Shown: positions 1 to 8,689, counted from the stretch's first letter. The stretch is 39,096 nucleotides of DNA from Acidobacteriota bacterium (GCA_021790995.1 JAJYFA010000018.1:1-39096), one strand, 5' to 3'. Translations and numbers: made by a program. The notes: generated from the letters alone by a model not told the origin.

Positions 1-67
1 GTGGTGCAGTCTCAGGATTGGCCAGTATCTGCTCAAAGCCATTTATATAGACGATCGGCCTCTTCAC
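1..67 (-). CDS. Possible 5' end of a gene leaving the left edge
   Basis: On the minus strand a GTG at 67 lies just after an AAGGAG sequence and opens a frame that stays open to the window edge (begins M-K-R-P-I-V-Y-I-N-G). The spacing between AAGGAG and GTG is only three bases, which is short. A second frame from an ATG at 42 is also open. About 22 codons are visible, too few to assign a family. It lies downstream of, and in the same direction as, the gene at 111-1283. Confidence 0.25.
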   Translation of the reverse strand, partial: MKRPIVYINGFEQILANPETAP

Positions 68-110
68 GTACTCCTTACCTGCCCCCAGTTATCAACTATT
101 TTGAACAACG

Positions 111-1283
111 CTACTGGGGAATAGATGTCGCATGAATAACCTGGAGCCTACCGTCTTCTTCGCGCGGCTCCAGAAACGTATATCTATCCTTGAACGCACA
201 CACAGGCATTAGTCCAACCGCTAATGAAATTCGCCTGAGGAGAGAGCCATCCTGGGGATAAAACACGTCAATCTCAATGGGGGAGAAAACTTTCGATTCT
301 CTGGCAGAGGAATCGGACGCTGGCGTGGAATTAGGTGAGGATAATGAACGAAAACTCCCTACCAGCGCGTGCAGTAGTCCGTCATCCGAAGGTAGTATCG
401 ATTGAACCGTTGTTCCTGGAGGCAAAGCCAATTGGGTAGCACGCACTAAGCCGTGTTGGTTAAGCTCAAGCACAGGAAAATTCACTTGGGATGTCGTTAG
501 CAGAAGATTTTGGCCGCGAGGCGAGAGACTGGCCGTCGCCAGAACCCGCGAGAGTGTCTCGCCGTTCTGGTATTTAGCTGTTTGATCCAATTTAGAGGCG
601 AAGTCGTTGTCAAAGAGACTCAGTTCGGACTCAGGGCGACCTGCATCGTCAATGAGAAGAAGGCGGGTGGTCTTATTGAGCGTGTTGGGGGACAGCAGCA
701 CAATTTCCCCTGATTCGAACGCCGCAAGGTTGAGTGGATCGATGCCTGGCTCAAGAACGATTGTTTGGGTTAATTGACCTTTGTGGTCGAATATCTGTAT
801 CAGGCGTGAACGCCCGGTAACCTTCCGAGAGTCCATCGGGTCTATTTTATCGGCCATCTCCAGAAGGTAGACGTGGGAACTCGAAACGAAGTAGCGAACC
901 AGCGACACAAGATTTCGATAGCCGGGGATCGGTTGCGGAGCAAACCGTACCACGTCGCCTGACGGCGCGAGACCGATTATCTCAAACGATGCTCCTGCCG
1001 CATGGGGATCGATCCGCGATAAATCTTCCGTCATCGGGACAAAAACGGACCCATCGGCATCACACTTGAAGTCCGATATGATTGCACTCGCTTCCGTTCC
1101 CACGGAAAACGTCATCGGGGAATCGTAATGGAGCTTTAGGAGAGGCGGAAGTGAAGCATCTGCGTGAGCAGTCAAAGATGTTTGAGCGCCCGCGCTGGCA
1201 CTTTGTGCACTTCCGCCAATCGGCAAACACAAGCTCAGGCTGAGAGTAACGTATCCTGCGAAAACGGGTTGGAGTTTGCTCAT
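111..1283 (-). CDS. Secreted protein of unknown function, possible beta-propeller
   Basis: The protein has about 390 residues. I chose the ATG at 1283 because AGGA lies seven bases upstream and the protein then starts with a clean signal peptide (M-S-K-L-Q-P-V-F-A-G-Y, a Leu/Ser-rich core, cleavage near G-G-S-A-Q). An upstream in-frame start at 1319 would add 12 charged residues in front of the signal. The mature part is a string of short beta-rich segments with recurring hydrophobic-Asp/Gly turns (for example LIQIFDHKGQL, LLLIDDAGRPESEL, LLHALVGSF). This resembles NHL/6-bladed propeller proteins, but I cannot name a family. The preceding same-strand gene ends 115 bases upstream, so they may share a transcript. 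I see no catalytic motif. Confidence 0.65.
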   Translation of the reverse strand: MSKLQPVFAGYVTLSLSLCLPIGGSAQSASAGAQTSLTAHADASLPPLLKLHYDSPMTFSVGTEASAIISDFKCDADGSVFVPMTEDLSRIDPHAAGASFEIIGLAPSGDVVRFAPQPIPGYRNLVSLVRYFVSSSHVYLLEMADKIDPMDSRKVTGRSRLIQIFDHKGQLTQTIVLEPGIDPLNLAAFESGEIVLLSPNTLNKTTRLLLIDDAGRPESELSLFDNDFASKLDQTAKYQNGETLSRVLATASLSPRGQNLLLTTSQVNFPVLELNQHGLVRATQLALPPGTTVQSILPSDDGLLHALVGSFRSLSSPNSTPASDSSARESKVFSPIEIDVFYPQDGSLLRRISLAVGLMPVCAFKDRYTFLEPREEDGRLQVIHATSIPQ

Positions 1284-1398
1284 CAGATTCCTGCCGCCTC
1301 CATACCTGCTGCATCTCAAATCCTTCTCACGTCGCCAGAACAGACACCTGCGCCCTCAGCTTTGCATCTAGGATCAGGCTCGGCCAAGTGAATCGAAA

Positions 1399-1887
1399 CT
1401 ACGGAAGCTCGACGCCTGGCGGGTTATAGGCAATCGACGGACTCGAATTAGCGGATCCGCTCTCGTGTATTGACGCTAGAGTGACTGAAACATCCTGCAT
1501 CTTCTTAAACTTCCCTCCGCAGCCGTCAACAAGGATGTCACGTCCTCCAGTAAGTTCGCGAAGCGCGCCGTTTACCTCTGGGGTCATCGATGCGATGGAT
1601 AGGTCATCAGCAAGGCATGAGGTCACCACGATATTACCCTGCATATATGAGCATATCTTCCCGCAATATACCTGCACAGTCATAAGGTACGAAGGACCTT
1701 GGCCGTTAAAGACTGCATTTGTGTAATTGGTGGTGCCTCCACAAGTGGGAGGACACAGTAGAGTGCCCAACGTCTGTCCACATTGGGCGTATTGCGCCCG
1801 TATAGATGTGGTGGTGCCGAAGGTTGCGCATAGTGCAAAGATGCCGATCAATACCTGAAGGCGGGTAGCCAGTTTCATTTTTCTCAT
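1399..1887 (-). CDS. Small cysteine-rich secreted protein, unknown function
   Basis: The protein has 162 residues. A basic N-terminus (M-R-K-M-K) and hydrophobic core ending near S-I-R-A-Q form a typical signal peptide. The mature chain has seven cysteines, clustered as C-x(7)-C-x(3)-C near the N-terminus, then C-x(3)-C and two single ones, so disulfide bonds in the periplasm or outside the cell are likely. The last 20 residues are Ser/Pro-rich. AAGGGA precedes the ATG, and a strong promoter candidate sits 50-80 bases upstream. I recognise no family. It is followed on the same strand by the secreted 390-residue protein. Confidence 0.6.
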   Translation of the reverse strand: MRKMKLATRLQVLIGIFALCATFGTTTSIRAQYAQCGQTLGTLLCPPTCGGTTNYTNAVFNGQGPSYLMTVQVYCGKICSYMQGNIVVTSCLADDLSIASMTPEVNGALRELTGGRDILVDGCGGKFKKMQDVSVTLASIHESGSANSSPSIAYNPPGVELP

Positions 1888-1939
1888 GACTTCCCTTAGT
1901 CACTGAGATCTCGCTCCCACGGGAATTCGGAGCACACAT

Positions 1940-1967
1940 ATTTTACATCAATACGCAATTGTGCCAA
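1940..1967 (-). promoter_or_regulatory. Sigma-70-type promoter for the gene at 1399-1887
   Basis: Read on the minus strand, TTGGCA (1967-1962) is separated by 16 bases from TAAAAT (1945-1940). Each hexamer matches the consensus at five of six positions. Transcription would start near 1933, giving a leader of about 45 bases before the ATG at 1887. It is one of the best promoter matches in the window. Confidence 0.55.
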
Positions 1968-1985
1968 CCGCTACTCTTTTCCAAT

Positions 1986-2038
1986 GCAAGATGAGCCTGA
2001 AGGAAGAACTTGATTCCATCGCAAGATGAGCCTGTAGG
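1986..2038 (+). repeat. Pair of 18-bp direct repeats beside a transposase remnant
   Basis: GCAAGATGAGCCTGAAGG at 1986-2003 recurs at 2021-2038 with one mismatch (T for A), a spacing of 35 bases. The pair lies immediately before the transposase fragment at 2059. Repeated sites of this type are common at the ends of insertion sequences, where the transposase binds. That role is inferred from position only. Confidence 0.5.
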
Positions 2039-2058
2039 CGGGATAGTCATGCTGGAGA

Positions 2059-2259
2059 TTGATCGTCTACATGCACCGAGCCGAGCAACTGAGTCTGGAG
2101 TCGATTCGCGGCTTTCTTCTCGCCAGCGACGAGATCCGGTTTGAGAGCCAGAGCCGCCGCGAGCGCTATGCCTGGGTCGAGCAACTTCTGGTTCAACACG
2201 AATACCCGGTGTACGCACTTTGCCCTCAGATATCGTGGAAGAAGTTAGAACCATTGTGA
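2059..2259 (+). pseudogene. Truncated transposase/integrase (N-terminal fragment)
   Basis: Only about 49 residues of a recognisable transposase remain. The pattern L-E-S-I-R-G-F-L-x-A-S-D-E-I-R-F-E, then R-x-R-Y-A-W-V-E-Q and L-x-Q-H-E-Y, matches the start of a family of integrase-core (DDE) transposases that I know from acidobacteria and many soil bacteria. Those proteins continue with a helix-turn-helix and a catalytic core, and run to several hundred residues. Here similarity stops near 2206, and the frame then reads unrelated sequence to a stop at 2259. The start may be TTG at 2059 or ATG at 2071. No catalytic domain is left, so the fragment cannot transpose. Confidence 0.6.
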
Positions 2260-2672
2260 ATTCGGCCAGCGCTGCTCCGATGACATTGAGCTTTCCCGCT
2301 CCTTGGTCTTATTCCGGTCCTACTCCCACTGCGCTTCCTACCTTCGACTTCAGCGGCTACACCGGCTTTTCAAGCAAGCAGGGTGTCTACTACAACGCCG
2401 GCTTGTTCTGGACAGATGGAATGAATGGGACGATCGGAACAAATCAGTTTTCCGTTGGCGTCTCGGCTTCGGCGAATTATCTGAACGGGTCGACAAGCAT
2501 CGCACTTCCGGATCTTTCCGACTTGCACGGGTTTTTGCCGGCACCCTCCACAGGAGCGGATATAACATGGTCGGCCCAGATCGTCCAAAGCTCCGGTAGT
2601 TTTCTGTCATTGACAGAACCTAACTCGACGCTCTCTGCGGCGGGAAACCAGGGCAACTATACCGAGCCATGA
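2220..2672 (+). CDS. Fragment of a secreted protein, probably the C-terminal part only
   Basis: This is an open frame of 150 codons from a TTG, overlapping the end of the transposase remnant in another frame. The protein is rich in Ser, Thr, Gly, Pro and aromatic residues (WSYSGPTPTALPTFDFSGYTGF, SVGVSASANYLNGSTSIALP), as in the surface-exposed beta domains of secreted proteins. It has no signal peptide and no convincing ribosome binding site. The simplest reading is that an insertion removed the 5' part of a larger gene and left this tail. It could instead be non-coding. I do not recognise the family. Confidence 0.4.
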   Translation: MPSDIVEEVRTIVNSASAAPMTLSFPAPWSYSGPTPTALPTFDFSGYTGFSSKQGVYYNAGLFWTDGMNGTIGTNQFSVGVSASANYLNGSTSIALPDLSDLHGFLPAPSTGADITWSAQIVQSSGSFLSLTEPNSTLSAAGNQGNYTEP

Positions 2673-2774
2673 CCTTCTGTTCGAGGTTGGCTGGTGGATG
2701 GCTCATTGCGGATTGCGCTCTCCCGCCCGGACGGAGCTTGCATGCGGCGCTCCGATTCCAATCGGCGTCACGCG

Positions 2775-4028
2775 CTACGGCGCAACCTCCGCGGGTTCCT
2801 TGCTCTCAACTTGTTGCGCTCGTACTGTCGCCACGAGTGCCAATCCGTTCGTTAACAAGATGAGCGTGAATGTGAGCGACGGGAAGTACATGAGATCTGT
2901 CGGCTTCGCCTGAATTGCTTGCAGAGCCAACACGGCTGTAATGAGCCCGCGAGGAATCAGAGTGGTCGCCACTTCGCGCTCGCGCCGGCTCGGGCCGCGC
3001 CAAACCACCCGGCTCATCTGAACCGCGATCAACCGCGCGGCCAGCATCACGATCAGAATCTCCAAACTCGGAATAAGCTGTTCTTCAAGTCCGCGAAACT
3101 GAATCATTGCTCCCAGCAGCACAAAGAAAAAGCTCCGCACCAGAAACGCCAGTTCTGTATGAAACGAAAGGATCCGGCTGCTCTCGTCGATTGGCTGGAG
3201 TTCCAGCCCAAGCTCACGCAAAAAGCTCGTTGGCCCCAACAGGCTGGCCAGCGTTCCGCCAAACACCACGACGGCGAACAGATCGCTGCCGCCCAGTGCG
3301 TGAGTGCCCGAGAAGACAATCAGCACAGCGGCAAAGGTAAGCGCCTGCCAGAATCTGTGGTTGGAGATTTTAGGAAGCAAACGCGCCCAAAGGAACCCCG
3401 CGGAAATCCCTATCAAAAACGCCAACGCAAAGCGGAAAACAAACCCAGTGACCATTCCACCCAGGATGGCGCTGCCGCTCATGTTGCTTGTGACTCCACC
3501 GGCAACCAGGCTCAGCAGCACCCCCACCACCAGCGCCCCCAGTCCGTCTCCAAATGCGGCTTCGATTACGAGCGTTGTTTTCAGCTCTTGTCTCAGGTTC
3601 ATCTGCTCCAGCAAGGGCAGCACAATCGACCCGCTCGTGCATCCCAGGGCCGCGCCCGCCAGCAGAGACGCCATGCGCCCCATATGCAGCGCGTACATGC
3701 AAAAGAGATGGACGCCCTCCATCGTTAACGCATAGCTCAAAATCGCCAACAGGGTTCCGGCAGCGAACTGCCTGCGCGCGCGCCGGAGATCGAGTTCGAG
3801 GCCTGCCGCAAACAGAATGAGAATCAGAGCTAACGTACCTACGCCGCGGATAACCGAAGGAAAACGAGCTGCATCGATCCAGTGCAACCCGGGCCCGAGC
3901 ACAATACCGCAAAGCAATAGAACCACCACGTCGGGCAGTCGTGTGCGATGGGAAAACCGGTTGGCCAAGTAGGCCAACACAAGCAGCCCACCGAGCAATC
4001 CCCAAAAGTTGGCCAACGTAATGGACAT
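2775..4028 (-). CDS. Cation/proton antiporter (Na+/H+ exchanger family)
   Basis: The protein has 417 residues with about twelve hydrophobic segments and no soluble C-terminal TrkA domain. The order of segments fits the monovalent cation:proton antiporter superfamily. It has an early L-x-G-I-V-L-G-P-G-L motif, then F-A-A-G-L-E-L-D (residues near 75) and the ion-site helix V-I-E-A-A-F-G-D-G-L-G near 155-165. In well-studied CPA1 and CPA2 members the residue before that Asp is Asn or Asp; here it is Gly. Its role would be exchange of Na+ or K+ for H+ across the inner membrane. AGGAG lies 12 bases before the ATG, a slightly long spacing. It is downstream of, and in the same direction as, the oxidoreductase gene, 143 bases away, and may be transcribed separately. 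Confidence 0.85.
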   Translation of the reverse strand: MSITLANFWGLLGGLLVLAYLANRFSHRTRLPDVVVLLLCGIVLGPGLHWIDAARFPSVIRGVGTLALILILFAAGLELDLRRARRQFAAGTLLAILSYALTMEGVHLFCMYALHMGRMASLLAGAALGCTSGSIVLPLLEQMNLRQELKTTLVIEAAFGDGLGALVVGVLLSLVAGGVTSNMSGSAILGGMVTGFVFRFALAFLIGISAGFLWARLLPKISNHRFWQALTFAAVLIVFSGTHALGGSDLFAVVVFGGTLASLLGPTSFLRELGLELQPIDESSRILSFHTELAFLVRSFFFVLLGAMIQFRGLEEQLIPSLEILIVMLAARLIAVQMSRVVWRGPSRREREVATTLIPRGLITAVLALQAIQAKPTDLMYFPSLTFTLILLTNGLALVATVRAQQVESKEPAEVAP

Positions 4029-4171
4029 TGTCAGATGCTACTCCTTGACCATCGACTGCCTGACTGGAAGATTATCCCTTGGCTGCGCTCGGCATAAAGA
4101 CAGATTTCGCAGTTGCGAGTGGTTTGGCCGGCAATCCGGCGGCTATGCCAACCGGAGACTACGTTCAACGG

Positions 4172-5233
4172 CTATTTCGGCTCTTCGCTCCATTCGCAGG
4201 CGATCTCGCGGCGTTTCTCGGAGCTTTCGGCTGCCCATTCGAGCAGGCGCGCCACGCGCCAGGCATCGACGCCCGTCACCGGCGCTGGAGCCTTACCAAG
4301 CAGCGCATCGCGAATGCCGGCGTAGTAGAGCCGGTAGTCGCCCTTCACGGCAGGAATGGGACGGCTGACCAAGGCGCCGTCGGCCTCGACATGCAGCACA
4401 CCCCACGCCGCTGACGCTTCCTCGCCCCAGGCGGCATCGTGAATACGCGCGATCTTCGCGAGCGCGGCTTCTTGCGGATCGACGCCCATCTTCACATATC
4501 CGCCACGCGTGCCGCGCAGGTGATAGCGTGGCCGGGCCGGCAGCGAAAGAGTATTCGCGCCAAGCGTAACGACAAGCCCCGGGTAGCGCAGACGGATGGT
4601 GATGGAGTCGTTTACGCCGGGACCGTCTTTCTCGCGCGCGACCTCGGCGCCCACTGCCTCCGGCAGCCCAAAGAGCACCAGCGCCTGATCGGCAAGGTGC
4701 GGACCGAGATCGTGCAGGATGCCGCCACCGGCCTCGGGATTTTCCTTCCACAGGCGTTCGGTCATCGGAGCCGGACGCCAGCGGTCGAAGCGGGATTCGA
4801 AGGCCACCAGCCGGCCGAGAATATCCTCATGTAATAGTTTCTTAACTGTCAGGAAGTCGCTATCCCAGCGGCGGTTATGAAATGGCGCCAGAAGCGTGTT
4901 GTGCTTCTTCGCGAGACTCATCAGTTCCGCGGCCTCGGCCGAGGTCATCGTCATCGGCTTGTCGACGACGACATTCTTACCCGCGGTGAGGATCTGGCGT
5001 GCAATCTCGTAGTGCGTTCCGTTGGGCGTAGCTACGACGAGCAGTCCAAGCGAATCGTCGGCCAGCATCTGATCGAGGGAGCGGTACACCGAAATGCCAG
5101 GATAGCGCTCGGCGGCTTTACTAGAGTTGCGCTCGACGACGGCTGCCAGTTCCAATCCTTCGACCGACGCAAGCAGCGGCGCGTGAAAGACGCGGCCTGC
5201 CATTCCGAAACCAACCAAACCTACGCGAATCAT
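4172..5233 (-). CDS. Gfo/Idh/MocA family oxidoreductase
   Basis: This is an NAD(P)-dependent dehydrogenase acting on a sugar, inositol or related polyol; the substrate cannot be read from sequence. Residues 1-120 form the Rossmann domain, with G-F-G-M-A-G-R at the dinucleotide loop and V-D-K-P-M (usually E-K-P) after it. The C-terminal domain has G-G-G-I-L-H-D-L-G-P-H-L-A-D-Q, which carries the catalytic His region. The G-R-V-F-H-A-P start resembles the YdgJ/IolW branch. I prefer the ATG at 5233, which puts the Rossmann strand at the N-terminus. An in-frame ATG at 5269 directly abuts the permease stop and has GAAGG before it, so the 12-residue longer form (365 aa) is possible. It is the last gene of the ABC transporter operon. 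Confidence 0.88.
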   Translation of the reverse strand: MIRVGLVGFGMAGRVFHAPLLASVEGLELAAVVERNSSKAAERYPGISVYRSLDQMLADDSLGLLVVATPNGTHYEIARQILTAGKNVVVDKPMTMTSAEAAELMSLAKKHNTLLAPFHNRRWDSDFLTVKKLLHEDILGRLVAFESRFDRWRPAPMTERLWKENPEAGGGILHDLGPHLADQALVLFGLPEAVGAEVAREKDGPGVNDSITIRLRYPGLVVTLGANTLSLPARPRYHLRGTRGGYVKMGVDPQEAALAKIARIHDAAWGEEASAAWGVLHVEADGALVSRPIPAVKGDYRLYYAGIRDALLGKAPAPVTGVDAWRVARLLEWAAESSEKRREIACEWSEEPK

Positions 5234-5269
5234 CGAATTTTCCCTTTTCGGCCTGCTTCGACCGTCCAT

Positions 5270-7012
5270 TCAGCCTTCGAGTTTAAACCGCGTCTCCGCC
5301 AGATGGTAGAGCCGCCGCCAGACCAGCCGGTTCATCGACACCACCAGGAGCGAAATACAGATCGTCGCCAGCAGCAGCATTGCAAACCTGCCGTTGTCAG
5401 TGGCGGCATCGATTTGCGCGCCGAGCCCGATGGTCGACAGCGTCATATTCTTCACGTGCGAATACTCCGCCATCACCGAGGCGTTCCATGCCCCACCCGA
5501 TGCCGTCACCATGCCGGTGATGAGATAAGGAAAGATGCCGGGCAGGATCAGCTTTGTCCAGCGCTGCCACCGTGTGAAGTGATAGAGCGAAGCCACCTCG
5601 CGCAGATCGGACGGGATTGACATGGCGCCGGCGATCACGTTGAACAGGATGTACCACTGCGTGCCCAGCAGCATCAACGCAATCGACCCGATGCCCAGCC
5701 CGCCACCCAGGCGCACCAGCGCCATGAGAATGATCGGGAAGAAGGCCGTAGCGGGCACCGACGCCAAGATCTGCGCCAACGGCTGCACGAAGCGCGCCAG
5801 GCGTGGATTGAGGCCGATGGCCACGCCGACGGGAATCGTCCAGGCGGCAGAGATAAGCAGCGCTGCGTTCACGCGCAGGAAAGTTGCGGCAGCGCCTTCC
5901 AGCAATAGTCGCAGATCGGCCCAGGTCACGGTTCTGAGCAAGAGCATCGCCTGTGCCGCAGCCCAGCAAACCGCTGCAGCGGCGGCAAAAGCCACCACCC
6001 ACAGCAGCGGAGAGACGTTTCCCGAACGCGGAGCATCGAGAGGTCGCACCACACGGCATTCTTTGCTTTTGGCCATGCGCCTGTAAACCGGTTCCTCCAC
6101 ATGGCCCCAGACGCGGCCGACCAGGGATGCCAGCAGGCGCGACTGGCGGAGCACCTCCAGAACCGGCGATTTTATTTGGCCGGCGGCCTCTACCTGCTCG
6201 AACTTGAACTTGTCACTCCAGGCAATCAGCGGGCGCCAGACGAGCTGATCGGTTGCGACGACAATCAGAATCACCGTTGCAATGCCGGCCAGCAAGGCGC
6301 GCAGGTTACCGGCATAGGTCGCCGCCTGGATATAACTGCCGAGACCGGGAAGTTGAAAGTTGCGGTCGCCCATGGTGAAGGTCTCGCAAAAGATCAGCGC
6401 GAACCAGCCGCCGGCGACCGAGACAATCGAGTTCCACACCAAACCGATGGCGGAAAACGGCATCTCCAACTGCCAGAACCTTTGCCATGCTGAAAAGCGG
6501 TAGATGCGGGACGCTTCCCGCATCTCGCGTGGGATGGTTTTGAGCGAGGAGTAGAAGCTGAAGGCTAGATTCCACACCTGCCCGGTAAAGATGAGCAGGA
6601 TGACCGCCATCTCGATGCCGAGTTGATGGCCAGGAATGAGCGCAACCATGGCCAGCACCACGGGCGGCAGAAAGCTCAGCACCGGAATCGACTGCAAAAT
6701 GTCGAGCACCGCGACCATCCATGGCTCGATGCGCGGATTATAGGCGGCAGTGTAGCCGTAGGCGATGGCGAAGGCCAAGCTGAGAAAGTACGCGATCGTC
6801 ATGCGCACGATGGAGTAAAAGGCGTAAACCGGCAGAGCGGCGAAGGAACTGGAAATCTGCGCGACAGGAATCGGCTTCTCGAACCAATAGACGCCGGTGC
6901 TTACGACGGCAAAGAACGCAGCCAGCGCGCACGCCGCCACCCCCAGATCGATCATGAAGGACGACCTGCGGACCGTGACGAGAGTGCGGGCAAGTGGATA
7001 CTGCAGTTTCAC
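5270..7012 (-). CDS. ABC transporter permease, two permease domains fused
   Basis: The protein has 580 residues and consists of two copies of a NitT/TauT-type permease joined head to tail. Each half has about five to six membrane helices and its own ATPase-contact (EAA) loop: E-M-R-E-A-S-x-I-Y-R-F in the first half (near residue 175) and D-L-R-E-V-A-S-L-Y-H-F in the second (near 475). The linker between halves, about residues 265-330, is hydrophilic. Such a fusion supplies both channel subunits of the importer from one polypeptide. The start is GTG at 7012, overlapping the ATPase stop (GTGA), which indicates translational coupling. Substrates of the family include nitrate, sulfonates, taurine, bicarbonate and thiamine precursors; which one applies here is unknown. 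Confidence 0.88.
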   Translation of the reverse strand: MKLQYPLARTLVTVRRSSFMIDLGVAACALAAFFAVVSTGVYWFEKPIPVAQISSSFAALPVYAFYSIVRMTIAYFLSLAFAIAYGYTAAYNPRIEPWMVAVLDILQSIPVLSFLPPVVLAMVALIPGHQLGIEMAVILLIFTGQVWNLAFSFYSSLKTIPREMREASRIYRFSAWQRFWQLEMPFSAIGLVWNSIVSVAGGWFALIFCETFTMGDRNFQLPGLGSYIQAATYAGNLRALLAGIATVILIVVATDQLVWRPLIAWSDKFKFEQVEAAGQIKSPVLEVLRQSRLLASLVGRVWGHVEEPVYRRMAKSKECRVVRPLDAPRSGNVSPLLWVVAFAAAAAVCWAAAQAMLLLRTVTWADLRLLLEGAAATFLRVNAALLISAAWTIPVGVAIGLNPRLARFVQPLAQILASVPATAFFPIILMALVRLGGGLGIGSIALMLLGTQWYILFNVIAGAMSIPSDLREVASLYHFTRWQRWTKLILPGIFPYLITGMVTASGGAWNASVMAEYSHVKNMTLSTIGLGAQIDAATDNGRFAMLLLATICISLLVVSMNRLVWRRLYHLAETRFKLEG

Positions 7013-8397
7013 TTCTTATCCTCGCTCGTGGCGATCTCTTCATCCAGCACGTCGGGCAACACGAAGCGGCGGCGCGCGGCATCAAAGTCGAACAGCTCCG
7101 CGTAGCGGCCCCACGTAACGGTGGTTTCGATCTGCCGCTGACTCTCCTCCTCGCTGAATTGCTCGTCGAGCAAATCGAGGAAGAACTCCTCGGGAACGGA
7201 GTGATCGCTTTTGGCATCGAGTGCGCGGCGAATCTGCCGCAGCAACAGCACATTCTCGATTGCCGCGTTACGGAACAATTCCTTCTGACGCAGGATCTCG
7301 GAGTTCGCAAACTCCTCGCCGCTGGGCGTGATGACGGCGTCACCCTCATCGACTTTCAGGAACCCGAGCAGTTGGGCCGCATCGACAATCGGCAACAGGT
7401 CATCGATCTCGAAGGCCAGGTCATCGGCGAGGCGGTAGATATCGTCCCGCCCGCCCTTGTCGAGCAACAGTTCGAGCAGACCGGCAATGCCGCCTGGCCG
7501 GGCATGCGGCAGCATCTGGTAGCGCATTTGGCGCTGGTCGCGCACCGCGGGCGCAAACTGCAGGCCCGGCGCCTCGGCCGGTTCGGCATCGGGTCGCGTA
7601 AGAACCTTGTAGATGTAATCCACCAGCTCGGTAAAAGCCTCGGACTTGCGGTTGCGCGGCTGCGCAAGCTGCACTTGGAAATCTGTGCGGATGCGGGCCG
7701 GATTGCGCCCCAGCACGATGATGCGATCCGCCAGCAGAACTGCCTCTTCGATGTTATGCGTCACGAGAAAAACCGCCTTGGTCGGCATGGTTTTCTTGGT
7801 CCAGAGCTCCAGCAGTTCGCTGCGCAGGTTCTCGGCGGTGAGCACGTCGAGCGCGGAAAACGGCTCATCCATAAAGAGCACCTCCGGCTCCACCACCAAC
7901 GCACGCGCGAAGCCCACCCGCTGCTTCATGCCGCCGGAGAGTTCCTTGGGATAGGCAGCCTCAAAACCGTCGAGGCCTACCGTATCAAGCATTTTCAGGC
8001 TACGTTCACGGCGCGCTGCCGGAGCCACGCCGCGCGCGGCAAGTGGCGCCTCAACGTTCTCCAGCACGGTCAACCATGGAAACAGCGCAAAACTCTGAAA
8101 GACAATTGAAACGTTGATCTCCGCCTCGGCAATGGGCTTGCCATGCCAGTACACCGTCCCGGCCGATGGCATCGAGAGCCCGGTAAGCATACGGAGCATC
8201 GTGGATTTGCCAGATCCGGAGGGTCCCAGCAACGCTACAATCTCGCCAGGCACAATGCTCAGATCCGTTGCGGAGATCACTTGAATGCGGCTCTGGCTCG
8301 GCTGCGCATAGTACTTCTCGATCTTCTCTGCGCGGATGATCGCATGGGCAGCCTGTGGGGTTACGATGGCCTGAGTTGAGGTATTCGCTTCCTGCAT
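7009..8397 (-). CDS. ABC transporter ATP-binding protein with C-terminal AAA-associated domain
   Basis: The protein has 462 residues. Residues about 20-265 are a NitT/TauT-type ATPase with Walker A G-P-S-G-S-G-K-S-T, Q-loop F-Q-S-F-A-L-F, signature L-S-G-G-M-K-Q-R, Walker B V-L-F-M-D-E-P-F-S-A-L-D and the switch His in V-T-H-N. Residues about 295-445 form the extra domain often called the AAA-associated C-terminal domain, found on a subset of these ATPases and presumed regulatory. It is the first gene of an operon with the fused permease (4-bp overlap) and the Gfo/Idh oxidoreductase. No periplasmic binding protein is encoded in the window, so the importer must use one from elsewhere or be encoded in split loci. 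Confidence 0.9.
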   Translation of the reverse strand: MQEANTSTQAIVTPQAAHAIIRAEKIEKYYAQPSQSRIQVISATDLSIVPGEIVALLGPSGSGKSTMLRMLTGLSMPSAGTVYWHGKPIAEAEINVSIVFQSFALFPWLTVLENVEAPLAARGVAPAARRERSLKMLDTVGLDGFEAAYPKELSGGMKQRVGFARALVVEPEVLFMDEPFSALDVLTAENLRSELLELWTKKTMPTKAVFLVTHNIEEAVLLADRIIVLGRNPARIRTDFQVQLAQPRNRKSEAFTELVDYIYKVLTRPDAEPAEAPGLQFAPAVRDQRQMRYQMLPHARPGGIAGLLELLLDKGGRDDIYRLADDLAFEIDDLLPIVDAAQLLGFLKVDEGDAVITPSGEEFANSEILRQKELFRNAAIENVLLLRQIRRALDAKSDHSVPEEFFLDLLDEQFSEEESQRQIETTVTWGRYAELFDFDAARRRFVLPDVLDEEIATSEDKK

Positions 8398-8689
8398 TTT
8401 CGCTGCTCCGGTGGGGAAGTCGTGTCCGGTTTGCGGCCGGCTGCTGCCAGCATAAAGATGAACGATGGATTCGTTTTGAATGCGCCGAACCGTCGGGAGG
8501 CCCCGCCGGATGATTCCACAGGGGCGCGCTGCTCAGAATGCGGATCGAACGCGGTGCATTACACTCTACTTAAGCGTACCATTTCTGCAGTTTGGAAATG
8601 TACGGCCGGTGAGCTGCGAATGGCTGCGGCAGATTGTGGTGTGCGCGAGCCGCTCGTCATGATTGATCGTCACCGGCGCCGAGGAGAGT
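8398..8689. other. Divergent intergenic region, ABC operon / response regulator
   Basis: These 292 bases separate two divergent genes and must hold both promoters. I found no convincing -35/-10 pair, riboswitch consensus or strong hairpin. A short palindrome (CATTTC and GAAATG around 8580-8601) is too weak to call an operator. Confidence 0.4.

Noticed and set aside
2919..3728. Open frame of 269 codons on the plus strand
   Set aside because: It is antisense to the antiporter gene. The protein is extremely rich in Gln, His, Arg and Lys and would not fold like a normal cytoplasmic protein.
6994..8109. Open frame of 371 codons on the plus strand
   Set aside because: It is antisense to the ABC ATPase, whose Walker and signature motifs are intact.
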